In this document: positions 21,165-34,200 of the stretch, in pieces
How positions within the stretch are numbered: the stretch's first letter is position 1
Layout: each line of letters starts with the position of its first letter
Source of the DNA: Neoarius graeffei
Taxonomy: Eukaryota; Chordata; Actinopteri; Siluriformes; Ariidae
DNA: 64,000 nucleotides
Reading direction: 5' to 3'
NCBI RefSeq assembly: GCF_027579695.1
Contig: NC_083577.1
Span: 33,796,698-33,860,697, forward strand
Made by a program: the position numbers and the translations under genes
The notes under the pieces: generated by a model
The model's input: the letters and a program-made list of their open reading frames with translations, nothing else
What the model was told of the DNA's origin: nothing
Database searches by the model: none

Positions 21165-22586
21165 GGGCTTAGAACAGATCAGAGGTCTCGTATGAGTCTT
21201 CAGTAAAATGTGCAGAGCAGAGGAGAAACCACTTCGTAGGTGCCCAATGTGCCCATGAACTTCTCGCAAAACGTGTCCAAATCTTTGCAGTTTGAACATT
21301 CTTGGGCCATGAATGCAACATAAATCAACCTTCTGTCATGTTGCTGCACCGGTCAAAAACACATCTGTGTGGCATGGCGATAAATTAGCTCAAAATGGAG
21401 GCTCAGAGTTGCAGTCAGCTCTGTGTTTTAGTACAGCGGAAATGGTGATGAGACCGATAGACTTCCTGCTGTGACGTCACGGACGTCAAGGTCATTCACT
21501 CAGACCGCTACCTATATGAATCAATTTAATCATAAAAATCACTACATTAGATTTATTGTTAACGCTTAAAACTACTCCTGTGCCATTCTTGAGGTCTCAA
21601 GGCATTTATAAACGAAAGTGAGGCCATGGCTCTGCGTATATGCTTTAAAGGGCCATTATCATGGAATGTTTCTTGTCCTTGTTTATTTAATAAAGCGTTG
21701 AAGAATATGATGCGTTATGTAAAGTTTATACAGTTATGCTTAAACAGCACATTTTTAATTCCCCACAGCTCTGATTTCACTACCATAAACAAATGTGCTC
21801 ATACAGACCAAAGTGCCTGAAGTGTGAAAAAGTACTCCTGCTGCTTCTGTCAGGAACCAAATATTTCTGCATTTCCTGAAGTCATCAGAATAAAATGCCT
21901 AAAGCTTGTTGTCTGAGGATTTCAGTTCAACCTTAACAGTTTGTTCAGCACATTTCAGCCTGGACGGCTTATTGAACAAGGCACAATACAGTGTCAGCTG
22001 TGCCAAAAGTTTACTGCTAAAGGACAAATCAATTCCAATTATACTGGTCTCAACAGCAAATCCACAATACATAAACATTCATTTTTTAAAAATGTATTCC
22101 AATTAATAACAATTCAATATAGATATTATTTACAAAGAAGCTTTGTATGGGCTATGGATCTATAGTTTGTAAAGTGCTAATTTCCATTTTGCGAAAATAT
22201 TTGCTAATTCTACATTGTGCCAATCATGCAGAATTTGCAGTTCAGACGTGCTCATAAAAAAATATATATATATACAAAAGTGACAAAATAACACTAATAA
22301 AAGCTAATACAATGACTTTTAAAATAAACCCAATATATGTAAAATAAAAATGCAAATAAGTTTACGAAAAGGGCAACTATTTTCATACTCTGGAGCTGAT
22401 GTATTGCTGTGGATGATATGTGCATAAGCTTGGAAGGAAGATGTGAAGAATGTGCCATTAGATAGCAATACATTTAAGATTGTAAAACATTGTTTAAAAA
22501 ATGAAAAAGAAAATGAAAAAAAAACTGACATTCAATGTAATGTCATGGTGTGAGAAGTCTAATTAACAAGGATTTAACTTTAACTG
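21165..22586. other. no confident gene; weak minus-strand coding trace
   Basis: Mostly AT-rich sequence. On the minus strand around 21200-21330 a short stretch reads QECSNCKDLDTFCEKF and then breaks, which looks like a decayed transposon-associated exon. It is too short to name. The rest holds short AT repeats (22260-22275) and no clear element ends. Confidence 0.35.
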
Positions 22587-23180
22587 CAGTAGCATGGTGG
22601 TGCAATGGGTAACACTGTCACAGGAGAACCCAGAGCCTATCCCAGAAACACTGGCCCTTTGGTGGGAATACATCTGGGATGGCATATCAGTCCACTGCAG
22701 GACACCATGCACACAGACATCTCATCTCATCTCATTATCTCTAGCCGCTTTATCCTTCTACAGGGTCGCAGGCAAGCTGGAGCCTATCCCAGCTGACTAC
22801 GGGCGAAAGGCGGGGTACACCCTGGACAAGTCGCCAGGTCATCACAGGGCTGACACATAGACACAGACAACCATTCACACTCACATTCGCACCTACGGTC
22901 AATTTAGAGTCACCAGTTAACCTAACCTGCATGTCTTTGGACTGTGGGGGAAACCGGAGCACCCGGAGGAAACCCACGCGGACACGGGGAGAACATGCAA
23001 ACTCCACACAGAAAGGCCCTCGCCTGCCACGGGGCTCGAACCCGGACCTTCTTGCTGTGAGGTGACAGCGCTAACCACTACACCACCGTGCCGCCCGCAC
23101 ACAGACATTTACACACTTATTCACACCTCGGGGCAATTTAGCATTGCCAATCCCCCACCCAACATGTTTTAGGAGGTGCT
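22587..23180 (+). repeat. old, diverged SINE interrupted by a young SINE
   Basis: The head-like GTAGCATGGTGGTGCAATGG at 22589 and the tail-side segment CAATTTAGCATTGCCAATCC near 23131 look like two parts of one diverged SINE. They are separated by the younger minus-strand SINE at 22721-23096. Confidence 0.5.
22721..23096 (-). repeat. tRNA-headed SINE, copy 3
   Basis: Full-length copy in reverse orientation. It is flanked by the 12-bp duplication gcacacagacat (22709-22720 and 23097-23108). Confidence 0.92.
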
Positions 23181-23317
23181 TTTAACTATACTTTTGACTG
23201 TGAGGTAGATTTTTGGTCCAGACTTGATGCCATTTTAGCAAGTGGCTTTCTTTTAGATTATATTAAGTTTTTGGTGAATCAACCCTCTAAACAAACTGCT
23301 GAAAAAGTTAACGTTGG

Positions 23318-23620
23318 TTAAAACAGAAAGGTGTCAGCATTAACTTTTTCAGTAGTTTGTTCTACAGTAGCTCTTCTGTGGGATTGGCTCATATGGGCTA
23401 GTCTTCGTGCCCCATGTGAATCAATGAGCCTTCGACACTCATGACCCTGTCGCTGGTTCATTGGTTGTCCATTTTTGGACCACTTTTGGTAGGTACTAAC
23501 CACTGCATACTGGGAACACACCAGAAGATGTGCCATTTTGGAGATGCTCAGACCCAGTCATCTAGCCATCACAATTTGGCCCTTGTCAAAGTTACTCAGA
23601 TCCTTACGCTTGCCCATTTC
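23318..23620 (-). pseudogene. Tc1/mariner transposase N-terminal remnant
   Basis: Minus-strand frame from about 23618 down to 23330, starting MGKRKDLSNFDKGQIV, with one in-frame stop after IVMAR. It continues through the SAVVSTYQKW-like helix-turn-helix segment and a second helical unit (RRLAHMSQSHRRATV). This is the paired-type DNA-binding half of a Tc1-like transposase. The catalytic half is missing. Confidence 0.7.
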
Positions 23621-23699
23621 TCCAGCTTCCAACACATCAACTTCAAGAACGGACTGTTCTCTTGCTGTCTAATATATCCCACCCCTTGCCAAGTGCCAC

Positions 23700-24344
23700 T
23701 GTAATGAGATAATCAACACTATTCACTTCACTTGTCAGTGTTTTTCTTTTCTTTTAATGGCTGATTGGTGTATATCTGCTCTCAAAATGTTTCAGAAACA
23801 TAACAATAATAGAGAACAAATGGAGCTGCTAGTGCATTTCATAATATACAGATACAGTCATAAGTTATGCTCCACCCCAGTACATGAACAAAACATAAAT
23901 TAACCCAGGACAAGATTTCAAAGGTTGCAGCATTTCACAGAAAATCTGCAGCTATAGAAAAACTGACGGTACTTAAAACAAAACAAACATCAAAAAAGTT
24001 CTCCATTCACGCGAAGAAACTGGCACGTGCATGATAGCTAACCAGTGGACTTCCGTAGAAGTGTCCGCTCTGGACACTTCAGTTTGGGTGTTGTGTTTCT
24101 ATTAATAGGTAATTTCTTATCTTCATAGTTGATGACAATGAGCATGATGAAGCACACCATCTGACCCCTTTCTCCAGCTTACTAGAAGGAGCTTTGCAAG
24201 CGTTTTCACATCATATTAATGTCATTGATGTTCATTTTCAGGAGCTCATACAGACACCGGGTGTAAAATAACAGCACTGATGACAGTGGACGAGCTGGAA
24301 ACAGAAGTGCTATTTTGAATTATATTCTGGAAATGTTTGTGCAA
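23700..24344. other. no recognisable feature
   Basis: Unique-looking AT-rich sequence between a Tc1 remnant and a SINE. No open frame of note. Confidence 0.45.
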
Positions 24345-24704
24345 GGGCGGCACGGTGGTGTAGTGGTTAGCGCTGTCGCCTCACAGCAAGAAGGTCCAGG
24401 TTCGAGCCCCGTGGCCGGCGAGGGCCTTTCTGTGTGGAGTTTGCATGTTCTCCCCGTGTCCGTGTGGGTTTCCTCCGGGTGCTCCGGTTTCCCCCACAGT
24501 CCAAAGACATGCAGGTTAGGTTAACTGGTGACTAAATTGACCGTAGGTGTGAATGTGAATGGTTGTCTGTGTCTATGTGTCAGCCCTGTGATGACCTGGC
24601 GACTTGTCCAGGGTGTACCCCGCCTTTCGCCCGTAGTCAGCTGGGATAGGCTCCAGCTTGCCTACAACCCTGTAGAAGGATAAAGCAGCTAGAGATAATG
24701 AGAT
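24345..24704 (+). repeat. tRNA-headed SINE, copy 4
   Basis: Near full-length copy with small deletions (GACTAAATTG and GTGAATGTGAATGG). The tail is short, and no clear flanking duplication is seen. Confidence 0.88.
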
Positions 24705-24713
24705 TATATATAT

Positions 24714-25001
24714 CGCGAGTTGGCTTAGTGGTTAGCGTGTCCGCCTCTCGATCGGGAGACTGCGAGTTCTACTCACAGTTGGGTCATACCAAAGACCATC
24801 ATAAAAATGGTACCTACTGCCGTCTGGCAAGGCACACTGCAATACAGATGCAAGTGGGGAGTCAAACTCTCGTGGTTACCAGAGGATTAGCCCCCCACTG
24901 TAACCCTAGCTATGTAATAGGCGAGAGACCGAGGGCTACGGAAACGGAGATCGGCGCCGCCCTATGCACCACATGGCGTGGGAAGGACTTTGATTGATTT
25001 G
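24714..25001 (+). repeat. second SINE family, tRNA-derived head
   Basis: About 288 bp. The tRNA-like head has an A-box TTGGCTTAGTGG, an anticodon-arm-like CTCTCGATCGGGAG, and a diverged B-box GCGAGTTCTACTC. An unrelated body follows, ending near GGACTTTGATTGATTTG. It differs in sequence from the other SINEs in the window. I cannot name the family. Confidence 0.7.
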
Positions 25002-25089
25002 ATATAGCTGCATTTGATAATCTGAAACAATATACTTTGAACACAGTAATTAGGTCAGCCTAATTTGTGCTAAATTCCTCATGTACATG

Positions 25090-25760
25090 TACCAGTCAAA
25101 AGTTTGAACACACCTACTCATTCATCAATTTTTCTGTATTTTGACTATTTTCTACATTGTAGAACAATACTGGGGGCGGCACGGTGGTGTAGTGGTTAGC
25201 ACTGTCGCCTCACAGCAAGAAGGTCCTGGGTTCGAGCCCCGGGGCCGGCGAGGGCCTTTCTGTGCGGAGTTTGCATGTTCTCCCCGTGTCCGCGTGGGTT
25301 TCCTCCGGGTGCTCCGGTTTCCCCCACAGTCCAAAGACATGCAGGTTAGGTTAACTGGTGACTCTAAATTGACCGTAGGTGTGAGTGTGACTGGTTGTCT
25401 GTGTCTATGTGTCAGCCCTGTGATGACCTGGCGACTTGTCCAGGGTGTACCCCGCCTTTCGCCCGTAGTCAGTTGGGATAGGCTCCAGCTTGCCTGCGAC
25501 CCTGTAGAAGGATAAAGCGGCTAGAGATAATGAGATGAGATGAGAACAATACTGAAGACATCAAAACTATGAAATAACATATGGAACAGACATGAAATTA
25601 TGTGGTAAACAAAAAAAAAATGTTAAAAAACAAAAAAGTTTCACATTTTAGATTCCTTGAAAGTAGCCACAATTTACCTTGATGATGCTTTGCACATGAT
25701 TAGCATTATCTTAATCAGCTTCACAAGGTAGTCACCTAGAATGCTTTTCAGTTAGCCGGT
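25090..25760. mobile_element. Tc1-like element end, interrupted by SINE copy 5
   Basis: The sequence around ACCAGTCAAAAGTTTGAACA, the ACATTGTAGAACAATACTG stretch and the following AAGACATCAAAACTATGAA are the terminal region of a common fish Tc1-like family. The SINE splits it, and the two halves rejoin when the SINE and one copy of its duplication are removed. No transposase is left. Confidence 0.6.
25173..25542 (+). repeat. tRNA-headed SINE, copy 5
   Basis: Full-length copy flanked by the 12-bp duplication agaacaatactg (25161-25172 and 25543-25554). Confidence 0.93.
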
Positions 25761-25934
25761 GTGCCTCGTCAAAAGTTAATTACTGCAATTTCTTGCCTTC
25801 TTAAGGTGTTTGCGATCAAACAGTACTATGAGTACTATTTTTTTTACATCAAAAATAATAAAAATACAGTAAATAGCCCTATTCACAACTGTACTAATCC
25901 ATATTATGTCAAGAACTGCTCAACTAAGTGTTAT

Positions 25935-26024
25935 CGCCCATAGTCAGCTCGGATAGGCTCCAGCTTGCCTGCGACCCTGTAGAACAGGATAAAGCGGTTA
26001 GAGATAATGAGATGAGAATGAGAT
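25935..26024 (+). repeat. 5'-truncated SINE fragment
   Basis: Only the last 90 bp or so of the tRNA-headed SINE, from the CCATAGTCAGCTCGGATAGG region to the GAGAT tail. Confidence 0.85.
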
Positions 26025-27420
26025 GTTTGTGCAGCTTCACATGTAAGGTGCAGCATAGTATAACTGGCTGTCCAGATGTGGAACCTGCATTGCTTTGAGG
26101 GAGACCAACATTTGTGAGCATTAGCCAATCTCCACAGGATGCCTCATGAAACAGCAGCAGCATATCTAAAGACACCCAGCTCACACTGCAACAAGGCTGT
26201 GTTCTGACTTTTCTCTTGCCTTCCTCTCTATTGAGCATGACCCTCTACTCAGCCCATCTCCTCCCTGGAGGAGGCAGTCATAATGTGACATACTGTATTA
26301 TGTTGGTATTGAGAAGATTGAGAAACTTTGACCATAAAAGACCTTTATAACAAAGAGAGGCATTCTACATTTAACACTCTTACCCCTTCGGGTCTTGTCA
26401 TGAAAACTCTCAAAACTTAAACTCTCCCAAGCTAAAATGATTCAAAGTCAAAGAGGTTGCAGAAAAGTTTAAACTTTTATTAAAATCAATTAATAAAAGC
26501 AAAATTCTGTCTGCAGAGTGAACCGACTCAAAATCACAAAGTTCTCATTTTACACACTTTAAAAAAAAAAAAAAAGTGGACAAATAATCTCATTAGTTAA
26601 CATGTCATGTCACAACACTTCAACATTTTCTGTTGGGCAGTACATCTCACGCTTCTCATATCTTGTATCAACCGAACCAAATTTTCCAGTATGATTGGTC
26701 AATTCAGGAAGAATCAAAACATATGATAAGAAGTGATATGTCATGAACAACACAGTACTCCGAGTGTACAATACATGATTCAAAATGACGGGAGTCAAAT
26801 CAGCTTGAAGATTGATACAAGTTGCAGGTGCAAACTAGCACAACACATGATAGGGTACAATCATGGCCTTAGCCAGTCTACCACAACATAGGATTTAAAA
26901 AAAATGATGCATATTGCAGCTTGTGTTGCAACAATACCCGATTCAGAATAATTTGATAAAATTTATTACATTAGCATGCAAAACACTCCAGAATGAACAA
27001 TTGCTTAATTCAGCGCAGCCTTGGCTAACTCATTACAACATATAATAACGCTGCAGGCACTGGAATTAGGATAATATGCTTTTTTGAATAGGCCTGTGAT
27101 TTAGCATAAAGCAACCTTTCAGGACAAACAAACAAACTCTACATCTTTACTGTATTTTACTGTAATTATGATAATTCATAAATAAATGTATTATTTTTAA
27201 TATAATAACTTCATTTATTCTTTCCTGAAAATCAACATTATTTGGCTTTGAATTAATATATAAATCAACATAAATCACATTATTGCTGATGTGATTACAT
27301 CAAAGTATGTGCGGTTACATATGAATCAAAATACAATCATCATAAACCAAATTATTATTTATATGATGACATCAAGGCATGTGCGTGTGTGTGGTTACAT
27401 TTAGGATACAAAATCACCAC
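26025..27420. other. AT-rich intergenic sequence, no gene seen
   Basis: Long AT-rich tract with short A runs near 26563 and repeated CATTAT/GATTACATCAA words around 27280-27370. No coding segment or element end that I can defend. Confidence 0.45.
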
Positions 27421-27690
27421 AGTCTAAATGAAGATTTTGATATACGGCCTTTTTAAAGAAACTGTCTGTTGTGATTGTTCTAGGATTGTATATGCTGTTA
27501 TTCATTATGTGTTTTTGTGAAAGTTTTTTGGGATTGTACTTGTCTACTGAAAAACAAGGGGAACGCACTCATGTGGGCTGTTTCTTTCACCCACTGAGTT
27601 TACCTGCACTTTGTTTGAACACCTGAAGAAGGCTGCTGGCCAAAACGTTGTGTATTAAATGCCCTTTCTGTAGAGCATTAACAGTGTGTG
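27420..27690 (+). repeat. possible PLE 3'-end fragment
   Basis: It contains CCTGAAGAAGGCTGCTGGCC followed by AAAACGTTGTGTATTAAA. This motif type is commonly seen near the 3' ends of PLE-type fish repeats. No coding sequence accompanies it. Confidence 0.35.
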
Positions 27691-28169
27691 GACTTCGTTA
27701 ATTTCCTCCCAAACCTGCCAATTAAAGGCCGAGTTGAACGGTCTCTGAGCAGGTAAAAATCAACAGACCGGGCTGGATTTCAGTCTGCTGGGACTTAGGA
27801 ACAGCCTGAAATAAGTTGTAAACTTACATTCACCTCATACACCAAGTGTTTATTACTCTGGCAATACTGTTTCTAGGCATTTAGGCTTTTGAATGTAATG
27901 TTCAGAGCAAGAGTTCAGTTGTAAGCTTTTAATAAACTGTTCCAAATCACAAATGTAAAATAAATATTTTATTAACTTTTATAATTTGACTATACCTCTA
28001 GACACCATTTACTATGTCTTAACACTTAATGTGCAAATATGTGGTAGATAAGGTACATTGCTACTAATGACTGATTCATTTAATAGTGCACAAACATCAT
28101 TATGGTAGATACCTATGAAAAATATACTGTGACTATCATGTTAGTCCTCCTTCAAGTCAGTGTTTCTCT

Positions 28170-28260
28170 TCACTGTGATTTACATGCCAGCACACAATAG
28201 AAGTCTGTTGTGAACTCTAACTTAGTGTCAGGTGACGAGACGCCCATTTCCTTTAAAAGC
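28170..28260 (-). CDS. methyltransferase exon 6 (last)
   Basis: Acceptor TTTCAG|G. Residues 242 (split codon) to 271, ending DFYCVLACKSQ and TGA at 28170-28172. An AATAAA-type signal on the minus strand near 27970 is a plausible polyadenylation site about 200 bp downstream. Confidence 0.9.
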
Positions 28261-31200
28261 CTGAAACAGATGAATGTGTTATTTGGATCTATAAACACAA
28301 TGCAAACAGATGTTTTTAGTAAGAACAGATTTCCTGTAGAGCACAACATACACAGGAGTTGATAATATGCAAGAAATAAAACACACCGGGGCATGTTGTT
28401 ATAGGGAAATAATCAACATTGGGTTGGTGTGATGGTATTACCCTAAAGATTATAATCTAATAACAGCACATCCCAAAGTGTTTTATTCCCCTTATGCTAT
28501 TGTATATTAATTTGCCAATGATTAAATTTTTTTATTTAATAAGGAACACATTGTACTTTTTATCTGTTTATACTTGGCTTAAATGTCATGAAATGTCCTC
28601 AAGAAAAATTAGTTCCTGTTATCATCTTGTTATAGCAATTATATAATAGATTGAATTACTAGCAAACTGATTACCGTGTCATCATTGACTCTAAAAGAGC
28701 AGCTGCAGCTTGGGGATCTGTCTTAAAGTACGTCTGACAAAAAGAGAAAGACTCCACAAAGCCGACTGCACCTGCAACCGTCATCTCCATCTTCAGTGGA
28801 ATTCTTTCAATCCTTCCCAAGAACACACAAGTTAAAGGTTAAGCCAAAAAAAAGATACCACACAAACGTTAGTTATGACTATGATGTAGCGTAGATTTTA
28901 ATCTAGGCCAGGGATTCTCAACCTTTTCTACTCTGAGGCCCACCTATTCACATTGTAACGAGTCGGGGCCTATGAAAAAAGATCCCCAATTATTTTGGCT
29001 TATCTATTCTATTAGAATCCAATAATCTATTGTAAAGTGTATTAATTGAACGCAACATCACTCCCTGTTACAGATGGGAACCCAGGAATTAAATAAATGC
29101 AATAAAAACAGATTGTTTTTAATTGTAGGTATTGTATTTAAAACTGTATGGATGTGCCAGAAGCCAAACCATGCATGCAGCGCATTCTCAGTCAAAAGGG
29201 ATTAATGATCCAAAAGTGGAGTCTGGTCCATTAACACAAGAACTTATTGCCATTTTTGTGTACAGCAAACAAGCAAGTTATTAAAACCAAAAAGTATATT
29301 TTAAATAAGTGGATATAGAAACCACTCAATGGGATAGATCCTTACATGCTAACAAAGAAGGATTTTTCCTACAAGTTGGAAAATTCTCCGTCCGTTGAGT
29401 TTCCCAACATCTCAAACAACCTGGTGCTGCAGACATCGTTCTACACGGACACACAGATGAAAACCTGGACGAGCATGGAGGTGTACAACTTTTTATATGT
29501 GGCTGGGTTAAAGATCTGAGGATTAGGACACTACAAGATAAATCCTGTATCGTTTATGCCTGGGTAAGTGGCATTTTTGGGCTTTTTGTATGCGTCTTTG
29601 TGATGTTTGCTAGGACACTACAAGTTTTAGTATCGGGTGAAAACAAACCACAGCCACTCGATTCCCAATCCTCCCTGGGCTACTCTTCCAGGTAAATCAT
29701 TCACAAAGATCCACAGAAACCCCTTTAAAGACCTGTGTATTGGTGAATCAGGACGGAGACGTTATCATGGCTCACTGTAACTGCATGGCCAGAGAAGCAG
29801 TTTCGTGCCGTTAAATCGTGAGCTCTGCTTTTGTGTTTACATGGATCATCTCGATTATCTTATCTATCTAGTTCAGTGTAGGAGCCCAATCTACATCATC
29901 GTCCTTGTAAAGATTGCTAGGTGTTCCTGATACACAAAGTGAAAACAGACACGTTCGTTTACAATATGGCGACCACGATCAAACCGTAAATAAAAACACA
30001 TCTGCGGACTTAAGCATGTCCTTAACTTCAAAACATCATGAAATAACAGAAGATGGTGAGAAACATCATTTACAAAAACAAATTAAATAAAATCAGAGGA
30101 ATTTACAAAACTTTCACCATCACTGCAAACTGAAGCGTTTTTTGACTCCACTCCCCTACATCGCAACGAAAGGTTCAAGAGCCACCTTTCTCATTGTCTT
30201 TTGGTAAAATCCTTTGTTCTTTCATCCTTTTTTATGACTTCATGGGGAACTGGGAAAAAAAAAAAAAAAAACTCATCAGTTTCACGGTTTGATCGATTCG
30301 GACAGCACAAAACAGCGCAAGCGTGAGGCATTTTAACGACTAGCAAGGCGCCCCAGCAATAGTAATGCTTTGTGATCAGCGAGCTTAGCTAACCATCACT
30401 TCATGTCTTGCATATCTAATGAGGCAGATGTGACGTCAGATGCAACCCACCTGTGGTTGGCAAAATCCAATGTAAAACATGAATGAGTAAATAATTTATT
30501 TCCCCACTGTATACTATAATAGTTGATCAGTAGCTGCAAGAGAAATTAATTACACCTTAGTCACTTACCTACAGCTATTATTAAAATTTTAACTAGCCAA
30601 TTACATCTGTAATCACTCTTATAGTGGGAAGGTGACAACAGTGTGAATCACAAATGACTGCTGACTACTAACTAATTTTGTGTTCTGGGCAAAATCTCTG
30701 AATAGTTTTTATTGAGAAAAATTTTCCAAGGGTTGGTTCCATGTGCTGCTTAGAATACAGCAAGCACTGTGTTACTGCTGAACCTTAATATAGGTGATAC
30801 TTGTAGCTCAGGAACAATTCTCCCCACCTGAATGATAAACTCATCAATTCAAATGTTATATGTTGTTTGGCGGGAATGAATGCTTCAATAAATTGCACTG
30901 ATCAAGCTTGCTTTTTGGCTCAGACACTGAAATAATGTTCACAATGTTGAACAAGAAGGTAAACGAGTTATGGTTTGGGGAAGCATTGCTGCAAAGAGAC
31001 CAGATCAATTCTTACTGTAAGCATAAACTCTACCCTGTATGACACATCAGGCATGTATGACATCCATAAGGCCCCCGTCACACTTATTCGGAATTAGCAG
31101 GAATCAAGCAGAACCAGCCGGAATGAAAAATATTTCAAAATTCGTGCCACATTCGGGCAGGAATTTCAAACTGACCAGCATTCTTACAGCTTTGTAAGAA

Positions 31201-34200
31201 TGCCATTCGAATACTTAGGCTACATCCACACGACAACGGCAACGAGATTTTTTTTTTAAAATATCGCGTCCACATGGGCAACGGATCAGTAAAATATCAG
31301 GTTCATATGGCAACGCAACGCTTGCTGAAAACGATGCAATACACATGCCACACCTCTACGTGCGCTGTAAGACGGTCCCATCGGAGACACCAGAACAATA
31401 GAAGAAGTAGACGCATGCGCATAAACCCCTTCTTCTGTAGCATCAGCCACATAAAGTTTTGATTATTAATCAGTAGCGTAAAACGAAAGACGCGGAAAGA
31501 GGAATGAATGGGGGTAGATAGAAGCCGGTACACCAACATTCTGATATCCTCCAGAATTCTTTAATGGTCCGGAATAAATTGAATGCTACACGTTGATGGA
31601 TTACTTTGTTCTTCTACGCCCTTTTTGAGGAATGTATTGTCAGACTTAAACCAACATCTGAAGAGGTGAGATCGCTCTTTTTTTTTTTTCCTATGTTTGC
31701 TGGCAGGATTGTTTTTGTTTTTGGAAAGCGCACGGGCGGTGCGCGGTTTGGTACTGCTTCTGCAGTGTTTGGACTAAAGACTCTGCCCTAAGGGCTATTC
31801 TCTCTCTCTCTCACTTTGCACCATTACACAATAAATATTCGCAGTGAAAATATTTTGTAAGCGTGTTTCATGAACCAAGTTATAGGATTTGTTGACAACT
31901 CGCATCGAGTTCGTTACACTTCTACCCGGCGTGAAGCACTGACAGTCATGTGGTTGTGACGTCATCGTAAACAAATCCATTCTACTCATCCAGACGACTT
32001 CGCAATGGCGCCGTTGCCAGATTTTTTCACTCTGGAACCCGTTCTCAAAAGATTTCGTTTTGGGGCACCCAAAACGCTGGTGCCATGTGGACGCCAGGCC
32101 GAAATGATAAACAATTTTATCAGATTCACCTGAATCCGTTGCCGTGTGGACAGGGCCTTAAAATGCGCTTTGAACCCGCCTCGAATGATTCTTGCACATT
32201 CCAGGTGTATTAGCTTTCGAATGCAGTTCAAATGTAGTTGGAACACAGTAGGAATACCTAGAATGCTCTTAGAATCCAGTAAGAATATTAAGAATACACT
32301 TCGAATGTCGCACGAGTGCAGTTTGATTGCTGCCCGAATACCACCCGAAGTCTGGTTGGAAGGTGCCTCGAATGCTGTATGAACTCACCTCAAATGCAGT
32401 CAGAATGCTCCCAGAATAGCCGCCAAATATGTTTCGAACGTCTAAGAATTCAAAGAGAATGCAGCTCGAATACTTAGAATGTACTTCGAATATCCCAGAA
32501 TATACAAATAATTTTCATTCCAACGGCATTCCGGCTCATTCGAGGCACATTCGGGACATTCTGGCAGGATTTGAAGTGGCTTGGTATTTCGATTTTTCCC
32601 TCGAACGCGATCAGAATGTTTCGAATGCTGTTGGAATGCCGTAAGAATATTCAGAATGCAGTCAGAATACTCTTTGAATGCCGTTCAATATTTCTCCTCT
32701 TCGAATGCACCTCGAATGTTTTGAGCATGAGCAAAACATTCGGGCCGGCCACAAGAATGGGCCCGAATGTTTGGAATGCACTCAGAATGCAGTCAGAATT
32801 TTTAGAATGCACTTCGAATATCCCGGAATATACGAAGAATTTTCATTCCGACGGCATTCCGGCTCATTCCACCTCTAGTATGACTACCCTATAAAGAGTT
32901 ACCTTAATGTTAGACAACGAAAGATGCATTTTTTTTTTTTTTTATCTAAGTTCAGGTACAGAATTCATAAGTAAAAAATATATATAAAAGATTAAACCAC
33001 AGTTACATATTTAGCAATATAATGGTGTCAGGGGCCAAACAAATCATGCTATTTTGTCTCACTTCTATGCCAATAAACTTATTTAACAATATATACAATA
33101 CCATTTGTATTGGTTTGTAGACAATTGAATCACACTCAAATGTGCTTTTTGGACACCCCACTCGTCTGGGAAGGCTGTCCACTAGATTTTGGAGCAATGG
33201 GGTCGAGGTCAAAGCTTCTACTCCAACCTTGTCATGCTGGAATGGGTTTGGGCCCTTTAGTTTCAGTGAAGTCAAATTGCAATGTAACAGCATACAAAGT
33301 CATCCTGTACAATAGTGTTCTTCCAACCACCAGTGTTTTTGTGACAACAGTTTGGGGAAGGTACAAATATAGGTGTGATGGTCAAATATCCAGTGGTGCT
33401 TGAAAGTTTGTGAACCCTTTTAGAATTTTCTATATTTCTGTATAAATATGGTCATTTATTTATTGAGGAAAATGATTAAATATTACATATCTGTGAGTGG
33501 CAAAAGTATGTGAACCTTTGCTTTCAGTATCTGGTGTGACCCCCTTGTGCAGCAATAACTGCAACTAAACGTTTCTGGTAACTGTTGATTAGTCCTGCAC
33601 ACCGGCTTGGAGGAATTTTAGCCCATTCCGCCGTACAGAACAGCTTCAACTCTGGGATGTTGGTGGGTTTCCTCACATGAACTGCTCGCTTCAGGTCCTT
33701 CCACAAAATTTCGATTGGATTAAGGTCAGGACTTCGACTTGGCCATTCCAAAACATTAACTTTATTCTTCTTTAACCATTCTTTGGTAGAAAGACTTGTG
33801 TGCTTAGCATCGTTGTCTTGCTGCATGACCCACCTTCTCTTGAGATTCAGTTCATGGACAGATGTCCTGACATTTTCCTTTAGAATTCGCTGGTATAATT
33901 CAGAATTCATTGTTCCATCAATGATGGCAAGCCGTCCTGGCCCAGATGCAGCAAAACAGGCCCAAACCATGATGTTTCACAGATGGGATAAGGTTCTTAT
34001 GCTGGAATGCAGTGTTTTCCTTTCTCCAAACACAAAGCGTCTCATTTAAACCAAAAAGTCTATTCTGGTCTCATCCATCCACAAAACATTTTTCCAATAG
34101 CCTTCTGGCTTGTCCATGTGATCTTTAGCAAACTGCAGACGAGCAGCAATGTTCTTTTGGAGAGCAGTGGCTTTCTCCTTGCAACCCTGCCATGCACACC

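Noticed and set aside
24714-24785. A functional tRNA gene
   Set aside because: The tRNA-like head has a diverged B-box, continues into a SINE body and lacks a Pol III terminator at the expected place.
32146-32894. Coding region in the GAATGC-rich block
   Set aside because: The peptides repeat short words from the DNA repeat, and the frames overlap with no preferred strand.
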